A stretch of 64,000 bases of DNA from Sphagnum compactum (lineage: Eukaryota > Bryophyta > Sphagnopsida > Sphagnales): positions 1,736,001-1,800,000 of the forward strand of contig OZ234494.1 of assembly GCA_965153455.1 (NCBI GenBank), written 5' to 3'. Position numbers and translations under genes: made by a program. The notes below the pieces were generated by a model. The model was not told the DNA's origin. It did no database searches and saw nothing but the letters and a program-made list of their open reading frames with translations. This document shows, one piece after another, positions 25,006 through 36,319 of the stretch; position 1 is the stretch's first letter, and each line of letters opens with the position of its first letter.

Positions 25006-25124
25006 TGAACTTGTTTCTTAGGGGGGCAAGTAGGTTATGGAACATACCTTTGAGCTCCTTTTGTGATCATAACCCCAAGGAGGATTGGTAATAGAAGAGG
25101 AGGATGTTTGACTATCATTTGTTG

Positions 25125-25745
25125 GACCTTAGCTATGAAGGAATGTGGTTTGTCCATATCCCTACACTAGCTAATTAAAGATGAAGGTTATAAAGTTGAC
25201 ACAAACAAAACCTACACCATTTTGAAAGTGTATACCAAGGAGCAACTAATGGCACCAATTCAAATGTAGATGTCCATAATTGAACATAAGACTAGTTGAA
25301 GGACTTGACGTATGTAGAAGACAAGGTTTGACTACCAATTCTTGCAATTCAATCTACCACAACTTGCAAAATTATACAACCAACATCAATATACAAGTCA
25401 CATATGGAATTTGATGGAACATGCATTCAAGTGGGTAGACAATCAAAAGTAAAGGTTCTAGCTAGGAGAAGGTCCAATGTCGTTTATAACATCATCCCCA
25501 AGTCTTGGGAATGGTTAATTATAAATTGTGCAATAAATGCAACAAGTGTGATTTTGTTAAGATTCTATATTTTCATAGGTGAAAGATTGAGAAATGATTA
25601 CATTAAGCTTTGCAAATTAAGAACATGCATGGTAGTGCAAAAGAAAGCATGGATGATTTTTTTGTTTAAAAAGTTCTTATCTTTCTACGCTCCACATGAG
25701 GGACTACAAGGAATGGGTTCAAAACTTGAAATCGATCAACATTGA
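25125..25745 (+). pseudogene. pogo/jerky-type (DDE_1) transposase, N-terminal and first catalytic half, broken
   Basis: This is a remnant of a Tc1/mariner-superfamily pogo-like transposase that would cut and move its own DNA element. Around 25125-25250 a helix-turn-helix-like part (AMKECGLSISLH, KVDTNKT) is interrupted by stops. From 25404 an open frame of 113 codons reads FDGTCIQVGRQSKVKVLARR, then PKSWEWLIINCAINA, LRFYIFIGERLRNDYIKLC and MVVQKKAWMIFLFKKFLSFY. This is the order seen in DDE_1 transposases of plant pogo elements, where the first segment corresponds to the NETG-type block holding the first Asp. The frame ends at 25745, before the LLILDGHGSH-type block with the second Asp, so this copy lacks the second half. 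It begins about 120 bases after MITE copy B. Confidence 0.75.
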
Positions 25746-25759
25746 TCTAGAAATTAGTA

Positions 25760-28700
25760 AATTGCAAGAAATTTACTCAAAATCCAAAACCTACAAACAT
25801 TGGTCCACCCCAATAAACTCAAACCCTAAAATCAGCCAACACTAGTCCTAGGCTAGTAATAAAAATTTAGTGTAGTGTTGTGCAAACTTGAAGCACACAT
25901 GAGAATTTCTAGGAATATGAAACCTGACATAATGGGCTAAAATGAATTAGCACCCACCAACATGCATAGAGGATGGATGGTCAATGATCAAGAAATTGTT
26001 TCCTATTGGGCCAATTCCCTAGTTAATCATAATGGTTAGATCAATTATGTGTTTTGTTCCATGTTTGCTAAAAACTCACAAGTAGGTTATTAGTTGGTAA
26101 ATAGTAAAACTAACCTTTATGTATAAACTATATCATTACATGGTAGTCATATATATATATATATGACCTATTTTTCATAGAATGGGTTACCAAGATGAAA
26201 CTAGATATTAATTCAGTTGAGGTTCATCCACAAATGAGTTATAATTAAAGGCATCTAGTCCATGGTGCACTATTTTGTGTTATTTCATTTTGGTTAACAT
26301 AATGACGACGTAAAATACTTTGCAACCTTTCAAATTTAAGTCCTGACCAATCCAAGACTCATAATTTGAGTTTACACTTGAAAAAATAGTTCATTAGCAG
26401 GCTAGATGCATAGTTTCAACAATAATGTTAGATAATGTGTTTTTGGTGTAAATTGATCATGATGAAGGATAAAATAGAAAAGGGGTTTTATACCTTCCCC
26501 CAAACAAGTTCAATCAACCCATGGATGATTTCAAGTGGACATGATAAACATTATAATGTCCAATCATCTTCATTGAAATTGACATAAAATCCCTAGGGGC
26601 TTCTCTTTGTAATGAACAATGTTGGCACATAATTGAGCCCTCTTATATTTTTTTGACAAAATAAAAAGTGACCACATATGCAAAATGTTAAAATGTTTAT
26701 CAACTTTGCATGTGTCAATGCCTAGACTTGTGTAGAGCCTTGCAAGGTTATGTCACAAGTTTTGATTGATGTTAGTGCAAATTTTATCTAAAATAAATTT
26801 GGACATTAATGTTTTTAATTAATGAAACTAAGCTATTAGTAGTAATGTAACCTTTATCCTAAGATGTTGGAAATACAAACCCAACAAAGAGTGATAATAC
26901 ATGTAGGACAAAAAAAGTAGTCCTACATGTGACAAGACAAGTGTTGATCGTAGAATCTATGAAAAGAGTGGTGGGCATATCAATGCACCAACATCCAAAA
27001 AGTTCATTGGGGTGTTTAATGTCCCTTGCTACATATGAAGATCGTAACTTGTTTTGGACTCCCCTACTTATTTGAAACCTTAAAGGTAGCTAGTCCAAAG
27101 AAAATTAACAAATTTTTTAAAAAGATGCAAACTCAATTCCTTCTCTCTAGACTCCACAAAATGGATTTCTATGTATTTTCTTTCAAATTATTTTTATTTG
27201 CTATGTATCTATTATGTATAACTCATGTTTGGCCACATGGCAATGCAAAGATTGGATTTGGCATGTGCTATTGTAACACCTAGATGGGTTATTAAACGTA
27301 AAAGTTACAAATAAATAATAATGTGGCCTAGGGTAGAAGGATCGATAAATATGAGAATAAATAATTCAATTCATGGGCCCTACCTTGAAAATCTTTGACT
27401 AGAGGCATAAGCTTGGATTCATATGAATAATTTATTCCACTATTTTGGGTTAGACATAGTTCAACATGAATTATGTGAGCTTGATTAAATCCTAGTTGGG
27501 AAGAAGATTTTAAATAATTGAATGATTTATTCATAGGAAGGATGATAGTTCTGGAAATATAATGTGGTATAATATTAATGATTTGTAGTTGATGAATGGG
27601 AATGTTTAGTAGATGTGGATAAATGGGGATAATAATCTATCCATTTTTCCTTTCAAGTATATAAAGCATGGGGGTAGATTTGAGTTCATATTATCTTTTT
27701 CATATTTGCATGTTGCTACTTTTTGTTAAGCTTTAAGATAAATTTTTGGTGTAACAAACCTATGTCGCAATAAACTTATGTATTTTTTTATTATTATGGA
27801 AGTGTTCACAAGAGCAAATGTGCATCTTTTTGTTGAATGATCCCCATAAACAAAATCCTTGGGTGCATGTGATGAGCCCTTCAATGGGTGTAGTAGCCCA
27901 CATAACTAAGACCAAATTTCAGGCATGTGGGTGATCCTTGCCCAAAAATATGTAAGTTCATTTCTTCATTTCTTATATTTTTGAGGTTTTCTATATGGGG
28001 TGTGAGTGTTATGTGAAAATTCCATTGTGCAACCTACTTATGTGATAGTAGGGATTTAATTCAAAATTAACCCTAATAGGCCTAGACGGTTTTTTAACTA
28101 CATATCACTTTTTGAAGTTTTAGTATATTTTGGATGAAATACCTAAATTTGAGGTCTTTCAAAAATAGACAACCCTTCAAATTATATGTATTATGTAAAA
28201 AAGTCAAAATTGGTACTTTTAGCCTTGATTGTGTTAGTCAACTGAGGATGTTCTTGGGTTAAAGTTCAATTTCTTCCAATTGAACCATTTGATTACATTC
28301 AATCTTTTTTGTGCGAGGTTTGCAATTTGTATTAATGTTGTTCTATTCTTGATTTAGAAAAGAACCTTAGGTCCCAATTTAATTTATTAAATATTTTTTT
28401 GATAGAACCTTCAATTTAGTCTTGAGATCGATTTTGTGGAAATCTAAAAACCTCAATTTTGATCATTCACAAAGAATTTATAACTGGTCAAATTTAAGAT
28501 TAGGTTCAATTCCATTTCCATCACATATAATTAAATCATTTTTTTTTGGTAGCATAAGTTTGTTCAATTAGTGCACACAATTCAAAATAATAATTTATGT
28601 ACAACTAATCAAATGCAATAATTTGTCTAAAATATAGAACCAAGCTTACATATATTTTCATGAAAAAATTTGTACTTATGTACCAAGAGATCCTGAACCT

Positions 28701-29140
28701 ATTTAAAACAGGGCAACACCCGCATTCAAGTTTTGATTCAATTTTGAAAAGAGGCTAGTTGCTTGATTAGGTTCCAATGGTAGTTTCAACAAATCACTTA
28801 TACTTTCATTCAATCATTGTGCGAGGTTTCCACACATTTTGTGTTTCCAGATCTGACAATTGGATTCCAAAAATTATGCATTCGGCTGCGCTGTAAGGCT
28901 TGAACCAAGCCTACCATTGGAGCCTATGTAAGGACCTTGCCTGGAGGCTGGACCTTAAGGGCTTAACCTTGCAAATAACATATATACCATGCTCATCATC
29001 ATTTGCAATAGCTTTGAAAAACAATGAATGAGTGAATTGAGTAGATTTGCTACTTCCCAGTATACTGGATACTACCTCTGCATGATGGATATAGCTCTTC
29101 CACTCAGATGCAGTTAAAACACCCCGCATTGAACTTTGTG
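25760..29140. other. Gene-less AT-rich region
   Basis: No supported gene. It contains an (AT)n tract (26148-26163). A short retroelement-protease-like string, VLIDVSANFI (about 26761-26790), sits in a heavily stopped frame. On the minus strand a B-box-like GGTTCAAGCC occurs near 28897, without tRNA structure. Confidence 0.4.
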
Positions 29141-29215
29141 GGCATCAATGTGCTACAAAATGGCCAAGGATAGTTTTGATACCCAAGTGATCCATTGCAA
29201 GTAATATATATGTGC

Positions 29216-29248
<33 letters not shown>
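29216..29248. repeat. (TG)n microsatellite
   Basis: Run of TG/GT dinucleotides, about 30 bases. Confidence 0.95.
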
Positions 29249-29249
<1 letters not shown>

Positions 29250-29547
29250 AAAAGATGAAACAAATTGCATAGAAAGAACAATTTTTTTTTACCTGCTCAA
29301 ATAGCTTAGTACTGCGTACTACTAAGGATAGATAAGTGTGTGTTCCCTACTTACTTAAATATTAAACAGGCCAAAGGACTTGAATGCTGCCAGTACAAAT
29401 GCATCATAGGTAGTTACCTATTATTCTAGCTACTACTTACCTCTGCACACTTTCATCTACCATTCCAAGATCATGATATAGAGAACAAAGATACATATAT
29501 GTATATAAAGACTCTATATTATCACCAGATCTAGCAACAACATGGAC

Positions 29548-29665
29548 TAGGTAACTGGCAAGAGCGCACAGGTTACTGTGAACAGTCAAGGCATGTGAAC
29601 ATTGTGACTCAGGTGCCTCAACTATTCACAGCAACCAGCATGCTCTTGCCAATTACTGGACATAG
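29548..29665. repeat. Foldback element about 115 bases long
   Basis: The left arm GGTAACTGGCAAGAGCGCAC...GGTTACTGTGAA (29550-29586) is closely complementary to the right arm TTCACAGCAACCAGCATGCTCTTGCCAATTACTGG (about 29626-29660), leaving a loop of about 40 bases. It could be a miniature foldback transposon or a hairpin-forming transcript. No coding content. Confidence 0.75.
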
Positions 29666-30059
29666 CTGATTGTATGTTAGCACCAAGCTTTATAGGTTTG
29701 TGACACAAGAAAGGGTGAGTTATGAGATTCAGCCAAACAGTGACCAGGAACATGCAAAAAGGTATTAAGGAGGTGTGAAACGTTAAAAGCCAGCAAACTA
29801 TGTAATATAACTAGGGAGCTCTTGTCCAATGGCATGTGGCCATGTTAGTGAGACACCTCCTACAATCAGTTATGGCAGTATAACTCTCCATGCGAATCAA
29901 GGACATGTAGATACTCATGATAAAGAAAGCCAGAACAAGGTTCAAACTTTTCCTTGAGGTCAAAGAAAGACTTCTAGATGATAAGGATTTTCAGAAGCAG
30001 GAAGAAGGAATAACTCAGAAGAGGATGAACACGCACTGAACAAAAGTGACAATCTTTCA

Positions 30060-30450
30060 CTTGTTCAAGGAACCATGATCAACAGTAACATGTATGATAG
30101 TGACTTACTTATCTACCACAACTTCCCCAGTGACTTGATCACCTTCCCCACAGTGCAGGTACATAGGTGAGTGTCTGCACTAACCTATGTACTGAGTTTC
30201 TGTCACAAAGTCTGGAAGAAAGGGGGAAGAAAGACTTAGCCATAACACTGGCTAGCAACTAATAACATAGAAGTGGAAAAACATAGAGAAAAGTAGAGGG
30301 GAGAAAAACAAAAAAGCAAACACAATAAAGAGAAAAGACATAGAATTAACAGACAGCAAGAACAAAAAACCAGAAAGACTTCTATACCTATATCACCAGA
30401 TCTGCTACTGTCAACAAAGAACAAAAAAAAATCATAAGCTCTCAAACAAA
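30060..30450 (-). repeat. Dispersed retroposon-like repeat, copy 1
   Basis: On - it has a pyrimidine-rich leader (complement of 30250-30450), then GCTAGCCAGTGTTATGGCTAAG, then TTTGTGACAGAAACTCAGTA, then a segment translating to EGDQVTGEVVVDK. The same blocks in the same order occur at about 47095-47290 and 57130-57480. It lies about 500 bases beyond the stop codon of the DUF1005 gene. Confidence 0.6.
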
Positions 30451-30641
30451 AAAAAGATATCCAATTTGATTGATTTCCAATGTTGGGTTCACTCTCAGGT
30501 TCGTTTAGTTATGGTACACACTGCCATTGGGTGCCTCGATGCACCCGGGGGTGCTCACCTACAAGGTAAGCTAAATAGAGTACAAGACCCAGTGGTGCAT
30601 GTGCACAGGTTGTTTCAATCATTTTCTTGAACTTGCCTCAC

Positions 30642-30666
30642 ACTACTACTACTACTACTACTACTA
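30642..30666. repeat. (CTA)n microsatellite
   Basis: Eight CTA/ACT units near 30642-30666. A (GA)n run follows at 30929-30954. Confidence 0.9.
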
Positions 30667-30974
30667 CCCACTTACCTCAGGTCCACAAAAGGCCTGAAAT
30701 CTTGGATCCTCACTACCTCCTCTTAGTCCTGGACAAGTCCACATGCTGTTGCTGCTGCTTGCTGCCAGACTCTACATAAGAAACAAAATAATGAGTGTTG
30801 CTGCTTGCTGCCAGAATAAATGTACTTACAAAACCAACCACCAATTGGGCGCAGATAGAATAGGCCTACTACAGTTTATGAGTCTAAGAAATTGTTGTAA
30901 GTGTCAAAAGAGAAGCTGTTGTAGTAACGAGAGAGAGAGAGAGAGAGAGAGAGAAAACAGTTCCAGGCTATGGA

Positions 30975-32639
30975 TTATTGGGGCGACTGTGAAAGCTCTT
31001 TCCTCAGTTTGCTGTTAAAGGGTTGACAAGCATCCACACTGAGGTCAACTGCCGCTGCAAGAGCCATAAAAACAGCTGCATCTTTGACACATCTGACATG
31101 CCGCATAGCTAGCTGCACCAAGGGTTTACTACTTTTCCTTTCTCCTCGGATTGCACAACTCATAACAAATCCACCACCACCACTACCAACAACTGGAAAC
31201 CCCACATTGTTGTTGTTGAAGGAAGAAGAGGAGGATGAGGACAAGGATGTGGAGGAGGAGGAGAAATCATCACTGCTCATGGTACTATCCTTTTTCCCCA
31301 GCCTGTCATCTGGAGAAAGAGCAGCTGGAGAAACAATTTCAGGTTTGAAGCGGGTGGTGTCAATGGAAAACTCGCCTCCCTTTCGAGCGCACACAGTGGT
31401 CTCTGACATCAAGATACCAGATCCTACTACTACACCTGCGGCACCAACACCATCACCACCTTCTGCTATCAGCTGGAATCGGCAGCTGAAGCTTTTACCG
31501 CCAGGTTCTCTCCAAGCTTCCAGACGACCCCATGGTCTCCAGCATGACTCCATGGCAGTTGTTGCCTCAGGTTGCAAGATGAGCCATGCACCAGGATTTG
31601 AGCGGCTCACATAGTCTGTGCCTGCCGAAGGCACAAAAGGTGTCACCATTGATGCAGCTGCCACAGGAGAACCCGAAAGATCATGTATCATCACAAGCCA
31701 GCCTTTCCTTTCCTTTCTCCCTTTCTCCTTCTCTCGTCCGACTGTTGAGGTACCTACCCATCCACTGCCAGCTGCAGCAGCAGAAGATGATGAAGAAGAA
31801 GAAGCACTTTGCCCTCCTACCCTGCAAAGTTCTCACAAAGAAACCACAACAACAAAAGCATCAGAGAGGGATCACACAAGCAAGCTTCACTAGGGTTTCA
31901 ACAAGTTCTTGCAGTGAGAACTTTTCTTGTTCCCTGCCAAAGACCCCAAAGCCAGGAAGAAGAAAAGATGTACTTACCATGATCTTGAGCTTCTGTCTCG
32001 GCTGAACTTGCAGCTGAAGATTGGCTGCTTGGTGTTGCCACGCACTTGTACAATCTGGGGACCCAATGCAGTCTCCCCATCGAATTGAAAGAGGTATCGA
32101 GGGTCAGGCTCCATTCTCACACTTAAGTGAAGTTCGGCTCCGGGTCTTCCTCCGTCTGCCTTTCCCTTCCCTATACATGTCCAGCCATTGTGCAACAGAA
32201 GGGGCTTCCCTTGCTCCAGCACCCACTCTAACCCTAATGCCAAGCGGAAGACGCCCAGCTTCTTTCTCCCTGTAAACACCACCACCTCAAGGCAAGGCAT
32301 GCTTCTCCTCCTGCTGCTGCTCATCATACACGACGGGAGCAGCAGCAGCTTCTCCAGCGCCGCTTCGTCCAAGTAGATGCTCGCGGCCGCCACCGCCGTG
32401 TTGTTGCTGCTCATGTCCGGGTCGACTACCGCCGTCGGAGGAGGAGCAAACAATGAAATGGGTACCTTCTGTGGTGGGAAATTGGGAAGCCGTATCTCGC
32501 AGAAGCAAGGCGAAGACGCCGCATGCAGCACCCCTCCGCCGTTCCTCCTGGACGACGCCGCTTCTTTACTCGCCACCATAGGCACCATTCGCAGACACAA
32601 TCCGTCAACCGCAAGCCTCACGAATGCACGCGGTTCCAT
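30975..32639 (-). CDS. DUF1005 family protein (ASG1-like), two exons
   Basis: This is a plant-specific DUF1005 protein; the Arabidopsis relative ASG1 responds to abscisic acid and salt, but the biochemical role is unknown. Exon 1 is 32639-31978 and exon 2 is 31821-30975, joined in a split Trp codon (TG|G) across a 156-base GT-AG intron; 502 residues. Family landmarks: start MEPRAFVRLAVDGLCLR; SSPCFCEIRLPNFPPQ (about 42-57); LLLHNGWTCIGKGK; EPDPRYLFQFDGE and PQIVQVRGNTKQPIFSCKFS (about 185-213); GWLVMIHDLSGSPVAAASMV (about 258-277); SNPGAWLILQP; WRPWGRLEAWRE (about 312); and a GGEFSID segment. A Ser/Asn/Gly-rich low-complexity stretch (about 390-430) lies near the end. The conserved order and length show an intact gene. 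Its CT-rich leader lies at 32640-33110. Confidence 0.93.
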
Positions 32640-32689
32640 TACTGCATAAAGTTCTCCTCCTCACTCACGCAGGGAGCTGCTGCACAACC

Positions 32690-33140
32690 CCTCACTCCAC
32701 ACCGTTGCAGCATTCAAACTCCCATCATTCTTGCTCTTGTTCTTCTTCAAATCTCTGTCTCTCTGTCTCTCTGTGTGGTCTCTGTAGCCAGTGCTTTGTG
32801 CTGGTTCATAAACTAGCAGCTTGTACCCTACCTATCATCAAAACTCTCTCTCTCTCGCAAATGGTTTCTCATGCTAGCTTGCACCAAACAGCCATGCACC
32901 CAACTCATCAAAACTCTATCTCTGTCTTTCTCTGTGCATGTCTCTGTCTCTATCTCTCTCGGCAATGGTCTCTGCTGCTTCATTAGACTAGTTTACTCAA
33001 AACAGGTATGCACCCATCATCAAAACTCTCTCTCTCTCTCTCCCTCTCTCTGTGGCATACGCACCCATAATCATTATCATCATCCTCATCAAAGCTCTGC
33101 TTCTTTCTCTGTGTGTGTTTGTTTGTCTGTCTCTGTGTTC
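32690..33140 (-). repeat. Tandemly repeated pyrimidine-rich leader/promoter of the DUF1005 gene
   Basis: Blocks of (C/A)CATCAAAACTCTCTCTCTC followed by CAATGGT(T/C)TCT recur at about 32836, 32905, 33015 and, degenerate, 33085. The spacing is roughly 70-110 bases. On the coding strand this is GA-rich DNA directly upstream of the start codon and likely holds the 5' untranslated leader. Confidence 0.75.
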
Positions 33141-33489
33141 AATGGGTTCATGGTGATTCAAGAGCTTGACTGGAATGCTTGCTTGGTTGCTACTATCACG
33201 TACTTACCCCACTTCATTTATCAAAATATCCAAATGTCTCTTGGGTCTTGGGTTGCGCACACGAAGGAAGAAGCGTTGCCGACTGCCGCGCGAGAAGAAG
33301 GTCCGCCCGCGATCTTCCACAAAACGTGGCAGGCAGAAAATCCCGAATTTCTGCTCTGCCGCACCCGGCCGACGTCTGCCTGCCACTGTGGCTTCCCTTC
33401 CGGCCTGCCCACGACCTGCGGCGCTCAGTTTAGCACTCTGCCCACCGTTCCACCTTCGCCCTCACCTGCCTATAACTCCATAGCCATGG

Positions 33490-33690
33490 GAACAAAATGC
33501 TTTTGATGGGAACTTGATGGGAACAACAGGAATTTCATGGGAATTGTTTGGGAACAAGAGGAATTTTTTGGGAACTTGATGAGAACAAAAGGATATTGAT
33601 AGTTTATTGATAGGAATAAGACGAATTTGATGGGAACAAAAGGAATTTGATTGAACCTTGATGGGAACAAGAGGAATTTGATGGGCAGAC
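33490..33690. repeat. Minisatellite, unit about AATTTGATGGGAACAAAAGG
   Basis: About ten imperfect copies of a 17-22-base unit mixing GGAACTTGATGGGAACAA and AGGAATTTGATGGG. The long - strand frames here (repeated FLLFPSN-like peptides) are repeat translations and not genes. Confidence 0.9.
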
Positions 33691-34073
33691 AATGTGTGCA
33701 TGTGCACACATTTTATCTGCCTGCCTCCCTTTCTGCCAGCGGATTTCAAGGAGCAGGCAGTCTGCACCCAAGGTTTGCACACCCATCTCTCTCCCCTCTC
33801 TTCTTCTCTTCTCTTCTCTTCTCTTGCAAATGCTGCTTACTTGCTTGCTTGCTTCCATCCAGACTGGAGGAAATGTGTGTGCTTTTCAAGAGTAGAATAA
33901 CTACCAAATAAAGTCCCCTTTTACTGTTATGGCAAATTCAAACTTCAAACCAGTGTTGGTCTGGTACATAGGTAGGCCCTGCCATTCTGGTATGAGCTGA
34001 GGCAAAACCACCAGGCTTTATACCCTCTATACCAGCCTGGTTAGGACTACTACTAGGGACCTGAGTGAGGTAA

Positions 34074-34478
34074 AGAGCAGCTTCAGTGGTGCTCAATAAG
34101 TATGTGACCCTGCAAAAGTATTTCTCAAAATCCAAATCCAAGTTTAATTTTCTATATAATTTTTTGTAAGCCGTACCCATAAAACTGAATCCCTGACTCC
34201 AAATAAGTGAGAGAGAGGCTACTAATAGCAACCCACCTGGACCAATGATTACGATTGGCTAATCAGATATAGGGAGCATCAGTGGTCAGTCAGATCACAT
34301 TTATTGCACTCTTCTCTAGCAGGTGTTAGGCTTTGCTGTACCCTTTACCAGCTTTCAGCAAGCTCCGTCAAATTGCTGGCCCAAAACCATTTTGCTGAGC
34401 TAAACCAGCATGTTTTGACTTGTCTTCATCCAATTTTAGTTTGCACGATCACATACTGAACACCACTGGAGCTGGTTC
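34074..34478. mobile_element. PIF/Harbinger-like MITE, copy 1, with TAA target duplication
   Basis: Inverted ends: left AGAGCAGCTTCAGTGGTGCTCA, right the complement, ending ...CACCACTGGAGCTGGTTC. TAA lies immediately outside both (34071-34073 and 34479-34481). Inside are CATGTGACCCTGCAAAAGTATTTCTC-like subterminal sequences and the conserved core TAATAGCAACCCACCTGGAC. There is no coding frame. A three-base TAA/TTA target duplication is typical of PIF/Harbinger elements. Confidence 0.8.
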
Positions 34479-34607
34479 TAATATCAGGTATATACTATGT
34501 ATTAACCTCATATCAAGGTCAATACCAGGTTTATACATGTTTCATACCAGGCAAAAAATCATGTATGGATCGTATTGCCTGAGTTCATACCAGTCTGGTA
34601 GGGTCCG

Positions 34608-34930
34608 AAAAGCATCTGCAGGGTGCTAAATAAGGTGACCCTGCAAAAATATTTCTCGTATCCAGGTTTAGTTATTTTATTTATTTCCAACTCCACCCAT
34701 AAAACTAAAACTGGGCCTGCAAATAGGTAGGAGACTACTAATAGCAACCCACCTGGACCAATCAAACTATCTTGCCAATCAACTGCAGGCGTCAGACTTT
34801 GTCATGCCTTTGACGAGCCTCAGCAAAGCAAACTGTGCAAAAATGCTGGTTCAAATGACATGTTTTAACTCTTCTTCATCCAATGTTAATGTGCAGGGTC
34901 ACATACTGAGCATTGGTGGAGTTGCTTTTA
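34608..34930. mobile_element. PIF/Harbinger-like MITE, copy 2
   Basis: Same family as copy 1: left AAAAGCATCTGCAGGGTGCT, right ...AGCATTGGTGGAGTTGCTTTT, and the same internal core TAATAGCAACCCACCTGGAC. The target duplication has decayed. About 130 bases separate it from copy 1. Confidence 0.75.
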
Positions 34931-34934
34931 TACA

Positions 34935-36080
34935 GGTGCTCGTAAGGTGCCGATACTTGGCGTAGGCCTTTGTATTGATCTAAACACCACTTCAAAGTTC
35001 AAACCAGCAATATGAAAATAATGTTTCCGTCAAGTTCCTCAACAAATGCACTTCGCGTTTGCATGAATATTATTTTACTTGCACAAGTTTTGATTTCTTT
35101 AGGGTTTTGCTTTTATTCAATTTTTCATTGACAAAGATTTTACTCAAAATTCTGTATCTCCTACACCTTAGGTTAAAAAAAATTTAAATCACCTTTCCAA
35201 AATCTTACTGATTGAGCACTTTCCAACAATACCAAAAGAGTGGCCCGATTTCTTTAAAATTATTAGTTTTGATTTTATTGGATTTTCAATGACAAAATTT
35301 GTTCAATATTCAATAACTTTTGCATTATAGGTTTAAACATTACAAAATCACTTAGGTGCATCCCTACTCATAAAGGGCTTTTGAATGATACCAAGCATGC
35401 AATGAGGGCATTATTGTTTGAGGGATTTCAATGTGAGAAACAAAACAAACAAACTACCTTCCTTGATAAATAGATTAGTGTGACTTGTGCCATTGGTCCA
35501 AGTGTGAACTCATTACCCGATTAACTAAACTTGAATTTAAAATATTATTGAATTTTTAATAACAAAGATGATTCAAAATTCAATATCTCTTGCACTTTAG
35601 GTCTAAAAAATATGAAATTGCCTCCACAAAATCCCACTCATTAAGCACTTTCCAAGAATATCAACAATGCACCCAAATTTCTTTCAAAAAATTAGTTTTG
35701 ATTTTGTTGAATTTTCAATAGGTATTGCACAATCTAAAGACTAAAACTGCAAAAGCACCTTGATGCACCCCTATTCATTTAGAACTTTCTAGCAATACCA
35801 AGTGTATAAGGGAGGCGGGGGATCTCAATGTGATAAGCAAACAAAAAATAAACTTACCTTCCTTAATAGTAGATAATGTGACATGTGCCACTAATCAAAT
35901 TGTGAATAGGATTGTGACAATAGGGCCAAATCTTTTAAAAATTATTTTAAATATCAAATTAATTTTAAATGATGAAAATTACTCAAAATTCAATACCTAT
36001 CTCCCCCACTTAGGTTTTAAAATTAACAAATCACCTCTTTCAAAAAAAAAAACTTCATTACAACAATGCAAGCATAAGGA
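34935..36080. other. Intergenic; diverged long duplication
   Basis: The segments around 35115-35470 and 35545-35870 share the order 'caaaattcaatatctc.. aggtctaaaaaat.. ctcattaagcactttcc.. gattttgttgaattttca', so an ancient tandem duplication of about 430 bases is likely. No coding frame. Confidence 0.5.
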
Positions 36081-36084
36081 GACA

Positions 36085-36310
36085 ACATGTCAACCAATGG
36101 TAGACACTTACTAATTCTGGATGGTTACCACTCCCATGCTATTTGTAAATGTAGTCCAAATAGCAAGGAGTGTGAATTTGGACTTAATTACTTTGCCATC
36201 ACATACATCTTATGTGTTATATTCATTAGACATATTTTGTTTCAAGTTATTCAAAATTGCATTTTGGTGATACTTAGATGTTTGGACCTTATCAAACAAG
36301 GAGAAAGGTG
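36085..36310 (+). pseudogene. pogo/jerky-type (DDE_1) transposase, second catalytic half, frameshifted
   Basis: On + the frame reads GRHLLILDGYHSHAI (36096-36140), the block with the second catalytic Asp of DDE_1 transposases, and then KECEFGLN. At about 36185 one frame change leads into TLPSHTSYVLYSLDIFCFKL, which matches the conserved block with the third acidic residue. Only about 75 codons remain. It supplies just the part missing from the 25.1-25.7-kb remnant, but it lies more than 10 kb away and belongs to a separate or rearranged copy. Confidence 0.75.
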
Positions 36311-36319
36311 CAAAGAAGG

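Noticed and set aside
26761-26790. VLIDVSANFI, resembling a retroviral-type aspartic protease active site
   Set aside because: Too short; the surrounding frame is full of stops and no other gag-pol block aligns nearby.
28885-28910. B-box-like GGTTCAAGCC on the - strand
   Set aside because: No A box at the right distance and no cloverleaf pairing.
31084-31614. 176-codon + strand frame
   Set aside because: Antisense shadow of exon 2 of the DUF1005 gene; the - strand reading carries the family motifs.
33462-33858. Minus-strand frames with repeated FLLFPSN-type peptides
   Set aside because: Arise from the 33.5-33.7-kb minisatellite.
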